A DNA stretch of 64,000 nt from Oscillospiraceae bacterium (GTDB taxonomy: Bacteria; Bacillota; Clostridia; Oscillospirales; Ruminococcaceae). Numbering within the stretch: the first letter of the stretch is position 1; the number at the start of each line of letters is the position of its first letter. The notes under the pieces were generated by a model that made no database searches, had not been told where the DNA came from, and saw only the letters and a list, made by a program, of their open reading frames with translations. The stretch is from assembly GCA_017513135.1 (NCBI GenBank), contig JAFWDH010000017.1:1-64000 (forward strand). The letters run 5' to 3'. Of this stretch, positions 1 through 7,101 are shown in pieces. Made by a program: the position numbers and the translations under genes.

Positions 1-428
1 GAAACGATATAAAGATATAGCTGATCGTATATGTCTATAGTATAGGGATCCGAATCGAACAAAATCGAGATCCTGCTAAACAGGTACATAGGCGTTGAGC
101 AAAGAAAGCCCTGTGACAATCCCGCTATAAACATGTTTCTGGTTGCATCATTGTGCCCAAAGAACTGCCACACAAACAATATAAGAGAAAGGATCCCGCT
201 CATATTCCCTATGAGCATAGACGGCCAAAAGCTCCATGTCGTTTTCGAAAACTGACATCCCAGCCAAAACCAGAACACGAGCACTGCAAGAGGAAGACAA
301 TAATACCAAAACCTACCCGTTATTGTGTTCCCGGACAAAAAGCTGTTTGCAGTTACGAGATTTATCAGATATCCCGCTGGCACAGGAACAAATGTCAACA
401 GCCATAAAAGCCATTTATTTATGTGCAT
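1..428 (-). CDS. Unknown integral membrane protein, 3' end outside window
   Basis: The minus strand is open from ATG at 428 to the window edge (142 codons, no stop), preceded by an AGAAAGG ribosome-binding site about 10 bases upstream. The protein begins MHINKWLLWLLTFVPVP and contains about four hydrophobic, Trp- and Phe-rich stretches separated by short loops, so it should be a polytopic membrane protein. I do not recognise a family. It lies beside regulator genes but is not obviously co-transcribed with them. The reading frame, start site and hydrophobic pattern support a real gene; the C-terminus is not visible. Confidence 0.65.
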   Translation of the reverse strand, partial: MHINKWLLWLLTFVPVPAGYLINLVTANSFLSGNTITGRFWYYCLPLAVLVFWFWLGCQFSKTTWSFWPSMLIGNMSGILSLILFVWQFFGHNDATRNMFIAGLSQGFLCSTPMYLFSRISILFDSDPYTIDIYDQLYLYIV

Positions 429-520
429 GATCTGTACGCCTTTCTTTGTTATCTTCAATTATAATCACTCTATGTCAAATATCATTTCAAGTATCGTTTT
501 ATACCTTTGTGCTACAAATC

Positions 521-617
521 ATAGCGTGACATTCATAACGCTTCTGCAGTAACTTATTCTTAAGAAAGGTGCGTTATGGATAAACAAGTTTCTCCAAACG
601 TACCGAGAATGAACTGA
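521..617 (+). pseudogene. 5' stub of a lost XRE-type regulator gene
   Basis: The stretch from ATAGCGTGACAT to the ribosome site AGAAAGGTGCG and GTTAT is nearly the same as the leader of the intact XRE gene at 3569-3626. It is followed by ATG at 576 and only 13 codons (MDKQVSPNVPRMN) before TGA. The start resembles the MDKQVSKNI-type opening of XRE regulators, but no helix-turn-helix follows. I read this as the promoter and first codons of a second regulator whose body was deleted. It could alternatively be a short leader peptide. Confidence 0.5.
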
Positions 618-636
618 TAGCATTACTCTCGATTAA

Positions 637-676
637 GAATGGCACAGAGAAGACTGTAACTTCTTCTGTGCCATTC
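637..676. terminator. Stem-loop at end of the M56 gene
   Basis: GAATGGCACAGA (637-648) pairs perfectly with TCTGTGCCATTC (665-676), with a further GAAG/CTTC extension in the loop. Neither side has a strong T-run, so it is a stem-loop of probable terminator function for the minus-strand gene ending at 699. Confidence 0.5.
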
Positions 677-698
677 TACCTATTGATTAATGGTCGTC

Positions 699-3011
699 CT
701 AATCAAGTTTATCCTCGATGTATCTGAAGTTCGGAACAGAATTCCAGTAATCATCTTTAGACATGAAAGCGTATATCATACGCCAAACGATCGTATATGC
801 GTGTTCCACTCCTTCTGTGTCTTTTAGATATATAGTACTGTCATATCTGTCAGCCACTACCAGATAATCATCACCTGCATCAGCCAGAGGAGTGACCTCA
901 TAGGCATTGTTCGAGTCAAGAGTCAGCGAAAACTCTTTCCAGGTCTCATTCGAAAAATCCAGCACATAGTTTCTGCTGATTTCATCTTTGTCGATGAAAT
1001 GGAGCATCATCTTCTCATCGTCTCTTTCGAGGATGACACATCTTGACGGGTCCGCATCACAAGGAATCCCCTGAATCATCATTTTCTTTTGTGTAACCGG
1101 GAAAAATGCAGTTGCAGTAAGCGTTGATCCATCTGAAGTCAAGTGCACAAGAAGATCTGAATCGCAATAGGCATAGTATTCCGCTGAATACGGTCCGTAT
1201 GTCTCAAGAAGCTCACCACTCTGACTATACCACTCTCGGGCGTCGGTTGTTCCTTCTTCATCTCTATGTATGTGCCTTATTACAAGATCACTGTCGTTAA
1301 CTGACGAGAACAAGACCTCATGGTCTTCATTGTCATTTTTCAGTTCGCGAATCACTTCACGCCTTCCGTCAGCAAACCAGATCCTTTCCAAAAGAGGTCT
1401 GTCAACTGAATATCCGTTCTGCAACTTCCTCTGAATGGTCGTTGTATATACATACTCATCTCCCGCGACAACCACAGGCCAGTCATCAAATGACTCATAG
1501 TCATTAAGAACACATACCGTTCTCTTTTCTGACCCATCCATGTTCATCTCTATGATTCTGGCAGGTTCACCGATTTTGCCGCTTTGATCATCAACCGCCC
1601 CGCCAAGCATCAGGAACAAATGATTCTCAGAATAATCTGTGAACAGATGCCCGCAATAAGCGTTTTCTATGAAACTTGTGCAGTCAGGTGAATTATGATC
1701 GCATCCGGGCACACTGCACAGGAAATCGGTTGTTCCGGTTTCATAGTTTGTATAGATTATGTTACCGGGATATTTGTAGTTAGTTCTCTGTCCTTCCGGC
1801 AACATTTGTGGGGTCCATGGCAATATCTCATAGTATCCCTTAGAGGTCTTGGCGAATTCCCCCATAATAGTTCCTATCGGCTTTCCTATTAGTCTGATGG
1901 GGCCATATTCAAAAGTTTCTTCAACATCTTCTGAGATCGGTCCCGACATTTCTTCTGTAGTTTGATCTGACGAAGGTCCTTCCGGTGCCATTGCATTCGC
2001 TTTCCCGTTAAAGATGCAAACCACCAATGTCGCTACACACAAAAGGGCTCCGATTGCGGATATTATCTTGCTTGTATGCTTGAAACGCATGATATTCTTT
2101 ATTCTTTCTTTCACGTTATCACCTCCGAACGAGATTGTAGCCATGATAGGTGCTTCTCTCTCTGTCGCGAGACCAAGCAAAGCGTTGCTGTATTTTGCTC
2201 TGATATCTTCTTTCCCCGCCAGCACATACTCGTCACAGCTCATCTCCATATCTTTGATCATGAGGAAAAATGCTACCCAGCACATGGGGTTCATCCAATG
2301 TATGCATAACAGACAGTATGACAGAGCACGTACCCAGTTATCTTTCCTCAGCAGATGGTATCTTTCATGGGCCAGCGACATCGTAAGGGCGGACTCATCT
2401 ATATCGAACGGGATATAGATCGTCGGCTTTATCAACCCTAAAAGGAAAGGAGACTGCACATCGGCCTGCTTCACGTCATCATGAAACGGTACTGCGAAAT
2501 CCAGTTCTTTCTTCAGCTTGAGATAGGAGATCAATGCATATACTGCCATAACTGCTACGCCTATCAGCCAAATGAAAGCTAGGACAGTAAACAGATCAGG
2601 ACGTGCTGCGCTCTCAGCTATAGGTGCGACTACGGGAACCGCAGGCTGCGGAGCAGCCGGGTTAACCATGATATTCTGCTCCGGTGTAGCAAACGTTTCC
2701 TTTACAACTTCAGTTATGAACGGAGATCCAAGATCTATCGATCCTATAACTCCTTCTGTCGCGGATGGAGCTACCGGTACCCCTGAAAGGTCGATGATAA
2801 CATCCTCTCCCCTCTTTGCTGAGAAGTTGAAGATACTCAGAACCGAGCTGAACGAGAACGGGCAGCAAAGCCGGAACAATACTGCAGACCACAGATAGTA
2901 CGAATACTTACGCGGGAACCTCCGCATCAATAATCTCAGTATGAGCACCACTGCTATTACATAGCTGGCAGTTATGCTCATCTTAAGCATTAACCTGAAT
3001 AAGGCAGTCAT
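699..3011 (-). CDS. BlaR1-like M56 membrane metallopeptidase with non-PBP sensor
   Basis: This 770-residue protein has N-terminal membrane helices and an M56 zinc site HERYH (followed by LLRKDNW) near residue 215, typical of BlaR1/MecR1 proteases that signal to a BlaI-type repressor. A further helix near residue 320 precedes an extracellular domain of about 430 residues. That domain is not a penicillin-binding fold that I can recognise: it opens with a LCSVPGCDHNSPDC segment and repeated aromatic beta-strand-like blocks, like the Cys-containing propeller-type lipoproteins common in Lachnospiraceae. It is in an operon with the repressor, 4 bases downstream. The ligand is unknown, so a beta-lactam role should not be assumed. 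Confidence 0.85.
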   Translation of the reverse strand: MTALFRLMLKMSITASYVIAVVLILRLLMRRFPRKYSYYLWSAVLFRLCCPFSFSSVLSIFNFSAKRGEDVIIDLSGVPVAPSATEGVIGSIDLGSPFITEVVKETFATPEQNIMVNPAAPQPAVPVVAPIAESAARPDLFTVLAFIWLIGVAVMAVYALISYLKLKKELDFAVPFHDDVKQADVQSPFLLGLIKPTIYIPFDIDESALTMSLAHERYHLLRKDNWVRALSYCLLCIHWMNPMCWVAFFLMIKDMEMSCDEYVLAGKEDIRAKYSNALLGLATEREAPIMATISFGGDNVKERIKNIMRFKHTSKIISAIGALLCVATLVVCIFNGKANAMAPEGPSSDQTTEEMSGPISEDVEETFEYGPIRLIGKPIGTIMGEFAKTSKGYYEILPWTPQMLPEGQRTNYKYPGNIIYTNYETGTTDFLCSVPGCDHNSPDCTSFIENAYCGHLFTDYSENHLFLMLGGAVDDQSGKIGEPARIIEMNMDGSEKRTVCVLNDYESFDDWPVVVAGDEYVYTTTIQRKLQNGYSVDRPLLERIWFADGRREVIRELKNDNEDHEVLFSSVNDSDLVIRHIHRDEEGTTDAREWYSQSGELLETYGPYSAEYYAYCDSDLLVHLTSDGSTLTATAFFPVTQKKMMIQGIPCDADPSRCVILERDDEKMMLHFIDKDEISRNYVLDFSNETWKEFSLTLDSNNAYEVTPLADAGDDYLVVADRYDSTIYLKDTEGVEHAYTIVWRMIYAFMSKDDYWNSVPNFRYIEDKLD

Positions 3012-3015
3012 CGAA

Positions 3016-3372
3016 TCACTCCTTGATTGAATCGATCAATTTCTTGATCTCTTCTGCTTCCTCCTCGGAGATAGTACTCCCTCCAAGGAAGGATGCTACG
3101 AATTTAGGAAGGGACCCTTTGAATGTTTCTGTGACAACTATTTTGCTTTCTGCTGTCATGACCGCTTCCTGGCTGACCAAAGACGTAACGATTGAATTCT
3201 TGTTTTCAATGTAGCCCTTCTCCTGAAGCTTTTTGATCATCGTAAATGATGTGGACTTTTTCCAGGAAAACTTTTCCGCACACATTTTCATGAGCTGTGT
3301 AGAATTGATCGGTTCGTTCTCCCAGATAAGCGTCAGGAAACGGTACTCCATCGTTCCAAGTCTGTATTCCAT
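3016..3372 (-). CDS. BlaI/MecI-family transcriptional repressor
   Basis: The 118-residue protein is the usual length of the Penicillinase_R family. A winged helix covers about residues 1-75 (EYRFLTLIWENEPINSTQL, then WKKSTSFTMIKKLQEKGYI), followed by a C-terminal dimerisation and cleavage segment. In the family the dimer binds palindromes at its own promoter until the M56 partner triggers its proteolysis. Here the M56 gene follows directly and palindromes overlap the upstream promoter. An ATG seven codons inside is possible as an alternative start. The inducing signal is unknown because the partner's sensor is not PBP-like. Confidence 0.88.
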   Translation of the reverse strand: MEYRLGTMEYRFLTLIWENEPINSTQLMKMCAEKFSWKKSTSFTMIKKLQEKGYIENKNSIVTSLVSQEAVMTAESKIVVTETFKGSLPKFVASFLGGSTISEEEAEEIKKLIDSIKE

Positions 3373-3406
3373 AATGAGCTCCTATGTTTCTGTTATCGAT
3401 TACGAA

Positions 3407-3463
3407 GGACTAGCGCTATAGACCTTATGCTTGAAGTCTACTGCGATAGACCTAGTTTGTCAA
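3407..3463 (-). promoter_or_regulatory. Promoter with two BlaI-type operators
   Basis: On the minus strand TTGACA (3458-3463) and TAGACT (3435-3440) are 17 bases apart. One palindrome, GTCTATCGCAGTAGAC (3436-3451), covers the spacer and -10 element; a second, GGTCTATAGCGCTAGTCC (3407-3424), lies just downstream. Both have GTCTA/TAGAC-type half sites. Placement is as expected for autorepression by the BlaI-like protein. Confidence 0.7.
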
Positions 3464-3568
3464 CACTTTTCTATTTAAAAAAGCTACTTTGCTCACATGT
3501 TACGGGCTACCTTGTCTCAGACAGATAACTTCTTACATCGGATAATCACAAGGATAATGCTAGTAAAG

Positions 3569-3626
3569 ATAGCGTGACATCCTTAACTCTTCTGTAGTAA
3601 CTTATTCGTAAGGAAGGTGCGTTATC
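3569..3626 (+). repeat. Second copy of XRE leader repeat
   Basis: This leader matches 521-576 at most positions (shared core GTAACTTATTC then AAGGTGCGTTAT). The two copies are in direct orientation and flank the blaI/M56 pair. It includes the AAGGAAGG ribosome site of the XRE gene that follows. Confidence 0.75.
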
Positions 3627-4295
3627 ATGAGTGTTTCTGGAAACATAAAACGATTAAGAACACAAAACAACATGACTCAGGAAGAACTGGCCGAGAAGAT
3701 GTTTGTTTCCCGTCAGACTGTCAGTAGCTGGGAAACTGACAGAAACCGGCCTGACGTTGACACGCTCATATCTTTAGCTTCTGTTTTTGAGACAGATGTT
3801 AATGATCTGATCTATGGCAGTCCCAAAAGTGCCTACCAAAAATATCAGAAACGGTACATAGCTGCTATTGCAATTTCTGTTATTTCCCTAATTATCATAG
3901 GTGTGATCCGCGGTATCATTCTGCCTAACTGGATCGAAGCCAGAGGCAGAAAAATGATAGTCAGTCCTGCAAATGTTGTTTTCCCTCTGCTCTCGGAAGC
4001 GATCATTCTTTTTATAATTGGGATTCTTAACCTTTCAGTGTTTTCGTTATGGTTCGACTGCAAACTCAGAAAGACAAAATTCACATTTATCATAGTTATT
4101 ATTATGGCTGTACCGTCGCTTCTGCTTTTTCTTACTTATATTGTCTGGTTGCTTTTTCCAGATTCCCTATTAATCCGGTATTTTGTGTTAATTGCACTTA
4201 ACTATAAACTCCTGCGCATTCCGTTATTCTGGGTACTCCCGTTTATTTCAGGTTGTCTGTTCTGTCTTAGACAGAATAGTAAATGCCCTAATTAA
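3627..4295 (+). CDS. XRE-family regulator with C-terminal membrane segments
   Basis: The 222-residue protein begins with an HTH_3 domain (about residues 7-62; MTQEELAEKMFVSRQTVSSW, then an SLASVFETDVNDLI dimer segment). The rest contains about four hydrophobic helices. Such proteins are membrane-tethered DNA-binding regulators; targets are unknown. It is preceded by the leader repeat and AAGGAAGG, and followed by a clear terminator, so it is monocistronic. It lies between the BlaI-type system and the mobile element and could belong to either or neither. Confidence 0.85.
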   Translation: MSVSGNIKRLRTQNNMTQEELAEKMFVSRQTVSSWETDRNRPDVDTLISLASVFETDVNDLIYGSPKSAYQKYQKRYIAAIAISVISLIIIGVIRGIILPNWIEARGRKMIVSPANVVFPLLSEAIILFIIGILNLSVFSLWFDCKLRKTKFTFIIVIIMAVPSLLLFLTYIVWLLFPDSLLIRYFVLIALNYKLLRIPLFWVLPFISGCLFCLRQNSKCPN

Positions 4296-4319
4296 TATCT
4301 TTCCTATGTATCATTTATC

Positions 4320-4346
4320 ACCTGGCGGAAACGCCAGGTTTTTTTA
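4320..4346 (+). terminator. Rho-independent terminator after XRE gene
   Basis: ACCTGGCG (4320-4327), loop GAAA, CGCCAGGT (4332-4339) and a run of T residues. Perfect stem and T-tract. Confidence 0.92.
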
Positions 4347-4435
4347 TTTCTCCTAATTCGATATGCGAAAACTTGCGTCCCTTAATTCCCGAAGAGACTG
4401 TTTCTGTCCGTATCCCCCGACAGAAAAACAAAGTT

Positions 4436-4635
4436 CTTCAAAATGGGACACTTGGGGGTGCATTAAAATGGTCTCTCCCTGTTCATATATAGTAGAGGGA
4501 CTTTTTTCAGAGTAATCATGTAAAGCAAAAAACGGCCTTCAAGTCGAGGTTTGACGACAGCAAAAGTTTTTTCTGAAAAAGCTTTACAAAGTGGGTCCAA
4601 AATGGCCCCCTAAAAATCCATATATAGTAGAGGGA
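4436..4635 (+). repeat. Repeated AAAATGG and TATATAGTAGAGGGA boxes
   Basis: AAAATGG occurs at 4440, 4465 and 4599, twice preceded or followed by GGGTCC/GGGACAC-like runs. TATATAGTAGAGGGA followed by a T-rich tract occurs exactly at 4486-4500 and 4621-4635. In two cases AAAATGG sits about 14-15 bases before the TATATAGT box, a promoter-like spacing. The AAAATGG/GGGTCC repeats also recall multiple-repeat ends of IS21-family elements, but no transposase gene is present. Related boxes recur at 5225-5238 and 5395-5404. Confidence 0.5.
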
Positions 4636-5012
4636 TCTTTTTGAAACCTCTGCTGAACATTGAAAACTGAATAAGCAAGCACTGAGACATCAGTCCAGAT
4701 GATAGCCACTTGTGAGGTATGCGGTGACCCTCCTGAAATAGTGGAGGCTGAGCGAGAATCCCGTCACTGACCGTGGGGCAGCTCCCCATGTAGGCGATGA
4801 CAGTCTGGATGATAATGGTACTCCCGGAAACGGCTCGGAGAGATCCTCGGAGGGGTGAGATTCCCGTGATGCGGATACGCTGTCCGCTACTCAGTGTCTT
4901 CCCGGCTGCAGGGGCGAGGAGGAAGCATACTGCAGAGGTGATAACATCACCGCCACACTCTGACATTTGCTTTGTCTCTGTCTATACAGATAGAGAGGCA
5001 AATTCTTTTTTT
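4630..5012 (+). ncRNA. Putative structured non-coding RNA, copy A
   Basis: No plausible protein gene is present. The stretch starts at an AGAGGGA box after TATATAGT and ends at a strong terminator. Visible elements in order: TTGAAAACTGAATA (4660-4673); GTGAC/GTCAC enclosing a CCTCC/GGAGG hairpin (about 4714-4768); hairpin TGGGG/TCCCCA (4774-4788); GGCGATGACAG (4793-4803); GGGGTGAGATTCCC (4852-4865); hairpin GCGGA/TCCGC (4871-4887); and CTGCAG (4906-4911) pairing with CTGCAG (4930-4935) around GGGCGAGGAGGAAGCATA. The same order of islands and hairpins, with other stem sequences, occurs in copy B. I do not recognise the family. Transcript ends are inferred. Confidence 0.6.
4965..5012 (+). terminator. 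Terminator of RNA copy A
   Basis: ATTTGC..TCTCT.TCT (4965-4983) pairs with AGA.AGAGA.GCAAAT (4988-5002) and is followed by TTCTTTTTTT. A small internal loop is present, but the T-tract is strong. Confidence 0.75.
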
Positions 5013-5394
5013 GAGCAAGGTTTTTTCCCTTGAGTTCTAACGCTATAGATAGAAAGTCAAAAGCAGGCTCCTGGATTCTTACAATTCGATGACTTTGCCA
5101 TGGAACGCAATGTCAAATCACAGCAAAAGCCCTGTACGGACAAAAGCCGTTTCTTTGTTCAAAAGGGAGATTTTCTAAAAATCTCGAAAAAAAGTGAAAA
5201 AATCGGCCTCAAAATTCAGCAAGTACATAGTAGAGGGGTTTTTTCGGTAGCCTGTAGGATTAAGGCGCGGATCCCTGCCAATCATCACAAGTAAGCATAT
5301 ACATAGAAATTCGCTTCCCTTTGTGAAAAAAGCTGATTTTTGAAAAACTTTGATTTTTCCATCAAATTTTTCCGGAAAAAGTTCCCAAGGGAGT
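5013..5394. other. AT-rich spacer between the two RNAs
   Basis: No gene is supported here. The stretch is rich in A- and T-runs with several short inverted repeats (for example GAGATTTT/AAAATCTC near 5167). It contains one ACATAGTAGAGGGG box (5225-5238) followed by a T-run, resembling the boxes before RNA copies A and B. It could contain promoters or an AT-rich regulatory stretch; nothing else is visible. Confidence 0.4.
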
Positions 5395-5397
5395 ATT

Positions 5398-5746
5398 AGA
5401 GGGACTTTTCCCAAGCACTTTGACAACTGAATAGTTCATCCGTCAGATACGTTCCCAGAGTTGAGGGTGAAACCTTGAGCCGTGACTATAGGCGCGCCAT
5501 GACCTCGAAAGAGCGAGCGATATAGCTTATACAGCAAAAGCCGGTCTGCTACCGGTGGCGGCGATGACAGACTCCGGGGTCAATGATACTTCCGTAATTC
5601 GCGGTCCGGCCATGAAGAAGGCGGGGAGGTGAGATTCCTATGGACCTGACTCGCAATCAGGCGTCTGATGTGTTCCCGTTCGTGCGGGCGTCGAGGACAA
5701 ATAGCACGAGGACAGCTTCGCGGAGAAACAGAGCAACAACTGCTCT
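5398..5746 (+). ncRNA. Putative structured non-coding RNA, copy B
   Basis: This stretch is homologous in layout to copy A. Elements: TTGACAACTGAATA (5420-5433); hairpin CCGGT/ACCGG (5541-5555); GGCGATGACAG (5560-5570); GGAGGTGAGATTCC (5625-5638); hairpin CCTGA/TCAGG (5645-5661); and TCGTGC (5680-5685) pairing with GCACGA (5704-5709) around GGGCGTCGAGGACAAATA. The stems differ from copy A but still pair, which indicates selection on structure. It ends near a weak AGAGCA/TGCTCT hairpin (5730-5746), so it may also serve as the 5' leader of the operon beginning at 5896. A TTAGAGGGAC box precedes it. Confidence 0.6.
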
Positions 5747-5880
5747 TTCCGGGTTGATTTTCGGGTCTTTTCTCTTCAGAGAGCTTTCGATTCAGATGAA
5801 ACGTATAAGCACCCTGCCCTGTCAGGGAAAAGAGCTCTCAAAAGAAAAAAGCCGGGATTTTGCACCCGGAAAACTATGAA
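5730..5880 (+). promoter_or_regulatory. Hairpin-rich leader before the mobilization operon
   Basis: Hairpins AGAGCA/TGCTCT (5730-5746), CCCTG/CAGGG (about 5814-5827) and CCGGG/CCCGG (about 5853-5871) follow one another. GAGAGCTTT (near 5780) can also pair with the AAAGAGCTCTC near 5830. T-runs are short, so these could attenuate rather than fully terminate transcription into the genes downstream. Confidence 0.35.
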
Positions 5881-5895
5881 AAATGAAAGGAGGCG

Positions 5896-5919
5896 ATGCC
5901 GCATACCGAGAATGAGTAA
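5896..5919 (+). CDS. Possible 7-codon leader peptide
   Basis: The best ribosome site in this region, AAAGGAGG (5886-5893), lies just before an ATG that opens only MPHTENE and a stop. The stop TAA is inside ATGAGTAAG, where the next gene starts in another frame. The layout suggests translational coupling from a short leader into the 62-residue protein. Confidence 0.35.
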   Translation: MPHTENE

Positions 5920-6100
5920 GAAAAGGAAGGAAGAGTGGGCACTCTTCCTTAATGACAGAAACCGGATCACATACAACAAGCTCTGCGTTCAGTGCGAGCA
6001 CGAATGCAAACAGAGCTTCCGCGCAATCGTGATCTATTGCCCGAAATACAGTAAGAAGGAGAAAGTGAATGGAAGAATTAAAAATCATCAAAGCAAGTGA
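5912..6100 (+). CDS. Small Cys-containing protein of the mobile element
   Basis: The protein (62 residues from ATG 5912) begins MSKKRKEEWALFLNDRNRI. Its middle holds CVQCEHECKQSF and a later YCPKYSKK, so it has four Cys that could bind a metal. Its end overlaps the start of the ATPase gene by 32 bases, which ties the two together. An in-frame ATG at 5876 would add 12 residues but places the strong ribosome site inside the gene, so I chose 5912. I know similar short proteins next to RepA-like ATPases in Clostridial elements, but no function is established. Confidence 0.65.
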   Translation: MSKKRKEEWALFLNDRNRITYNKLCVQCEHECKQSFRAIVIYCPKYSKKEKVNGRIKNHQSK

Positions 6101-7046
6101 TGTCGACTGCAGAAATATCGAATGGCTGTGGTACCCCTTTATCCCATACGGAAAAGTCACTGTATTGCAGGGCGATTCGGGTGATGGAAAGAGCCTGATG
6201 ATACTCAAGTTGGCGGCAATGCTGACTCAGGGAGAACCAATGCCCTTTACAGACGGAGACGGTCAGACTCCGATAAACGTAATATACCAGTCTTCTGAGG
6301 ATGATGCTGACGACACCATCGTCCCCAGATTTATGGAATCAGGAGGAAATCCAGACAGACTGTTCTTCATAAGCGAGAAAGAGAAGTTCCTGAGCTTCTC
6401 AGATGAAAGACTGCTGACCGCACTGGAACAGACACAGGCAAGACTGATCATCCTTGATCCCTTATCTGCATATATCGGAGAAAGCACTCAGCTGAATTCC
6501 GCGAATGCTGTCAGAGCTCAGTTCCGTCCGCTTATAGAGATAGCAAAGAAGCAACGCTGTGCCATACTGATCATTCATCATCAGAACAAACAGATCGGTC
6601 AGAAAGCAATAAACCGAGGTTCTGGATCCGTAGATGTCATCGCTGCGGCACGCAGCGCTCTGATAATCGCAAGAACGAGCCGTGACCGTCCTGATGAACG
6701 CATCCTGGCTCAGGTCAAATGCAATGTCGGTCCCACCGGGAATGCCATCGTCTTTTCAGTCAGTAACGGAGAAGTGGAATGGATCAGGGAGGATGCCAGG
6801 ACTGCGGATGAAGTCCTTGGAAACACCTTCAGCGAACCTGGAAGACACGACACTCAGCTGCAAACAGCCAAAGAGACACTGCGGCAGTTTCTCTCGGCCG
6901 GTCCGAGACCGCAGCAGGAAGTCATGTATATGATGAAGGCTGCGGGCGTCGGCGAGAGCACGGCAAAGAAAGCAAAAGCACAGCTGGAGATCCGCTCAGT
7001 GAAGCAGGGATCAATGTGGTTTTGGTCTTTGCCGGATCCGGTATGA
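6069..7046 (+). CDS. RecA-type AAA ATPase, RepA-like
   Basis: The 325-residue protein belongs to the AAA_25/RepA-like ATPases. Walker A GDSGDGKS is at residues 35-42. The Walker B-like strand LIILDPLSAYIG is near residue 130, and IIHHQNK with the GSGSVDVIAAARS segment follows, as in hexameric plasmid helicases. The C-terminal part (about 250-325) looks like a winged helix (QQEVMYMMKAAGVGESTAKKAKAQL). The start follows AGAAGGAG. It probably acts in replication or DNA processing of the mobile element, whose relaxase gene lies downstream. No replication origin iterons were found next to it. Confidence 0.82.
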   Translation: MEELKIIKASDVDCRNIEWLWYPFIPYGKVTVLQGDSGDGKSLMILKLAAMLTQGEPMPFTDGDGQTPINVIYQSSEDDADDTIVPRFMESGGNPDRLFFISEKEKFLSFSDERLLTALEQTQARLIILDPLSAYIGESTQLNSANAVRAQFRPLIEIAKKQRCAILIIHHQNKQIGQKAINRGSGSVDVIAAARSALIIARTSRDRPDERILAQVKCNVGPTGNAIVFSVSNGEVEWIREDARTADEVLGNTFSEPGRHDTQLQTAKETLRQFLSAGPRPQQEVMYMMKAAGVGESTAKKAKAQLEIRSVKQGSMWFWSLPDPV

Positions 7047-7101
7047 GGAAATGCGGATACATTCCCTCATGCTTCCCGGGGAGTCCAGAGGGAACGGCTG
7101 G

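Noticed and set aside
4852..4900. Similarity of GGGGTGAGATTCCC and following hairpin to part of the cobalamin riboswitch
   Set aside because: The other conserved blocks, including the B12 box GCCACTG, are missing and no cobalamin gene is near. The match is limited to a short GGTGAAATTCC-like string.
4630..5746. RNase P RNA, tmRNA, 6S RNA or group II intron as identity of the tandem RNAs
   Set aside because: I looked for their core motifs (for example GAGGAAAGTCC for RNase P, GTGYG and domain V for introns) and found none.
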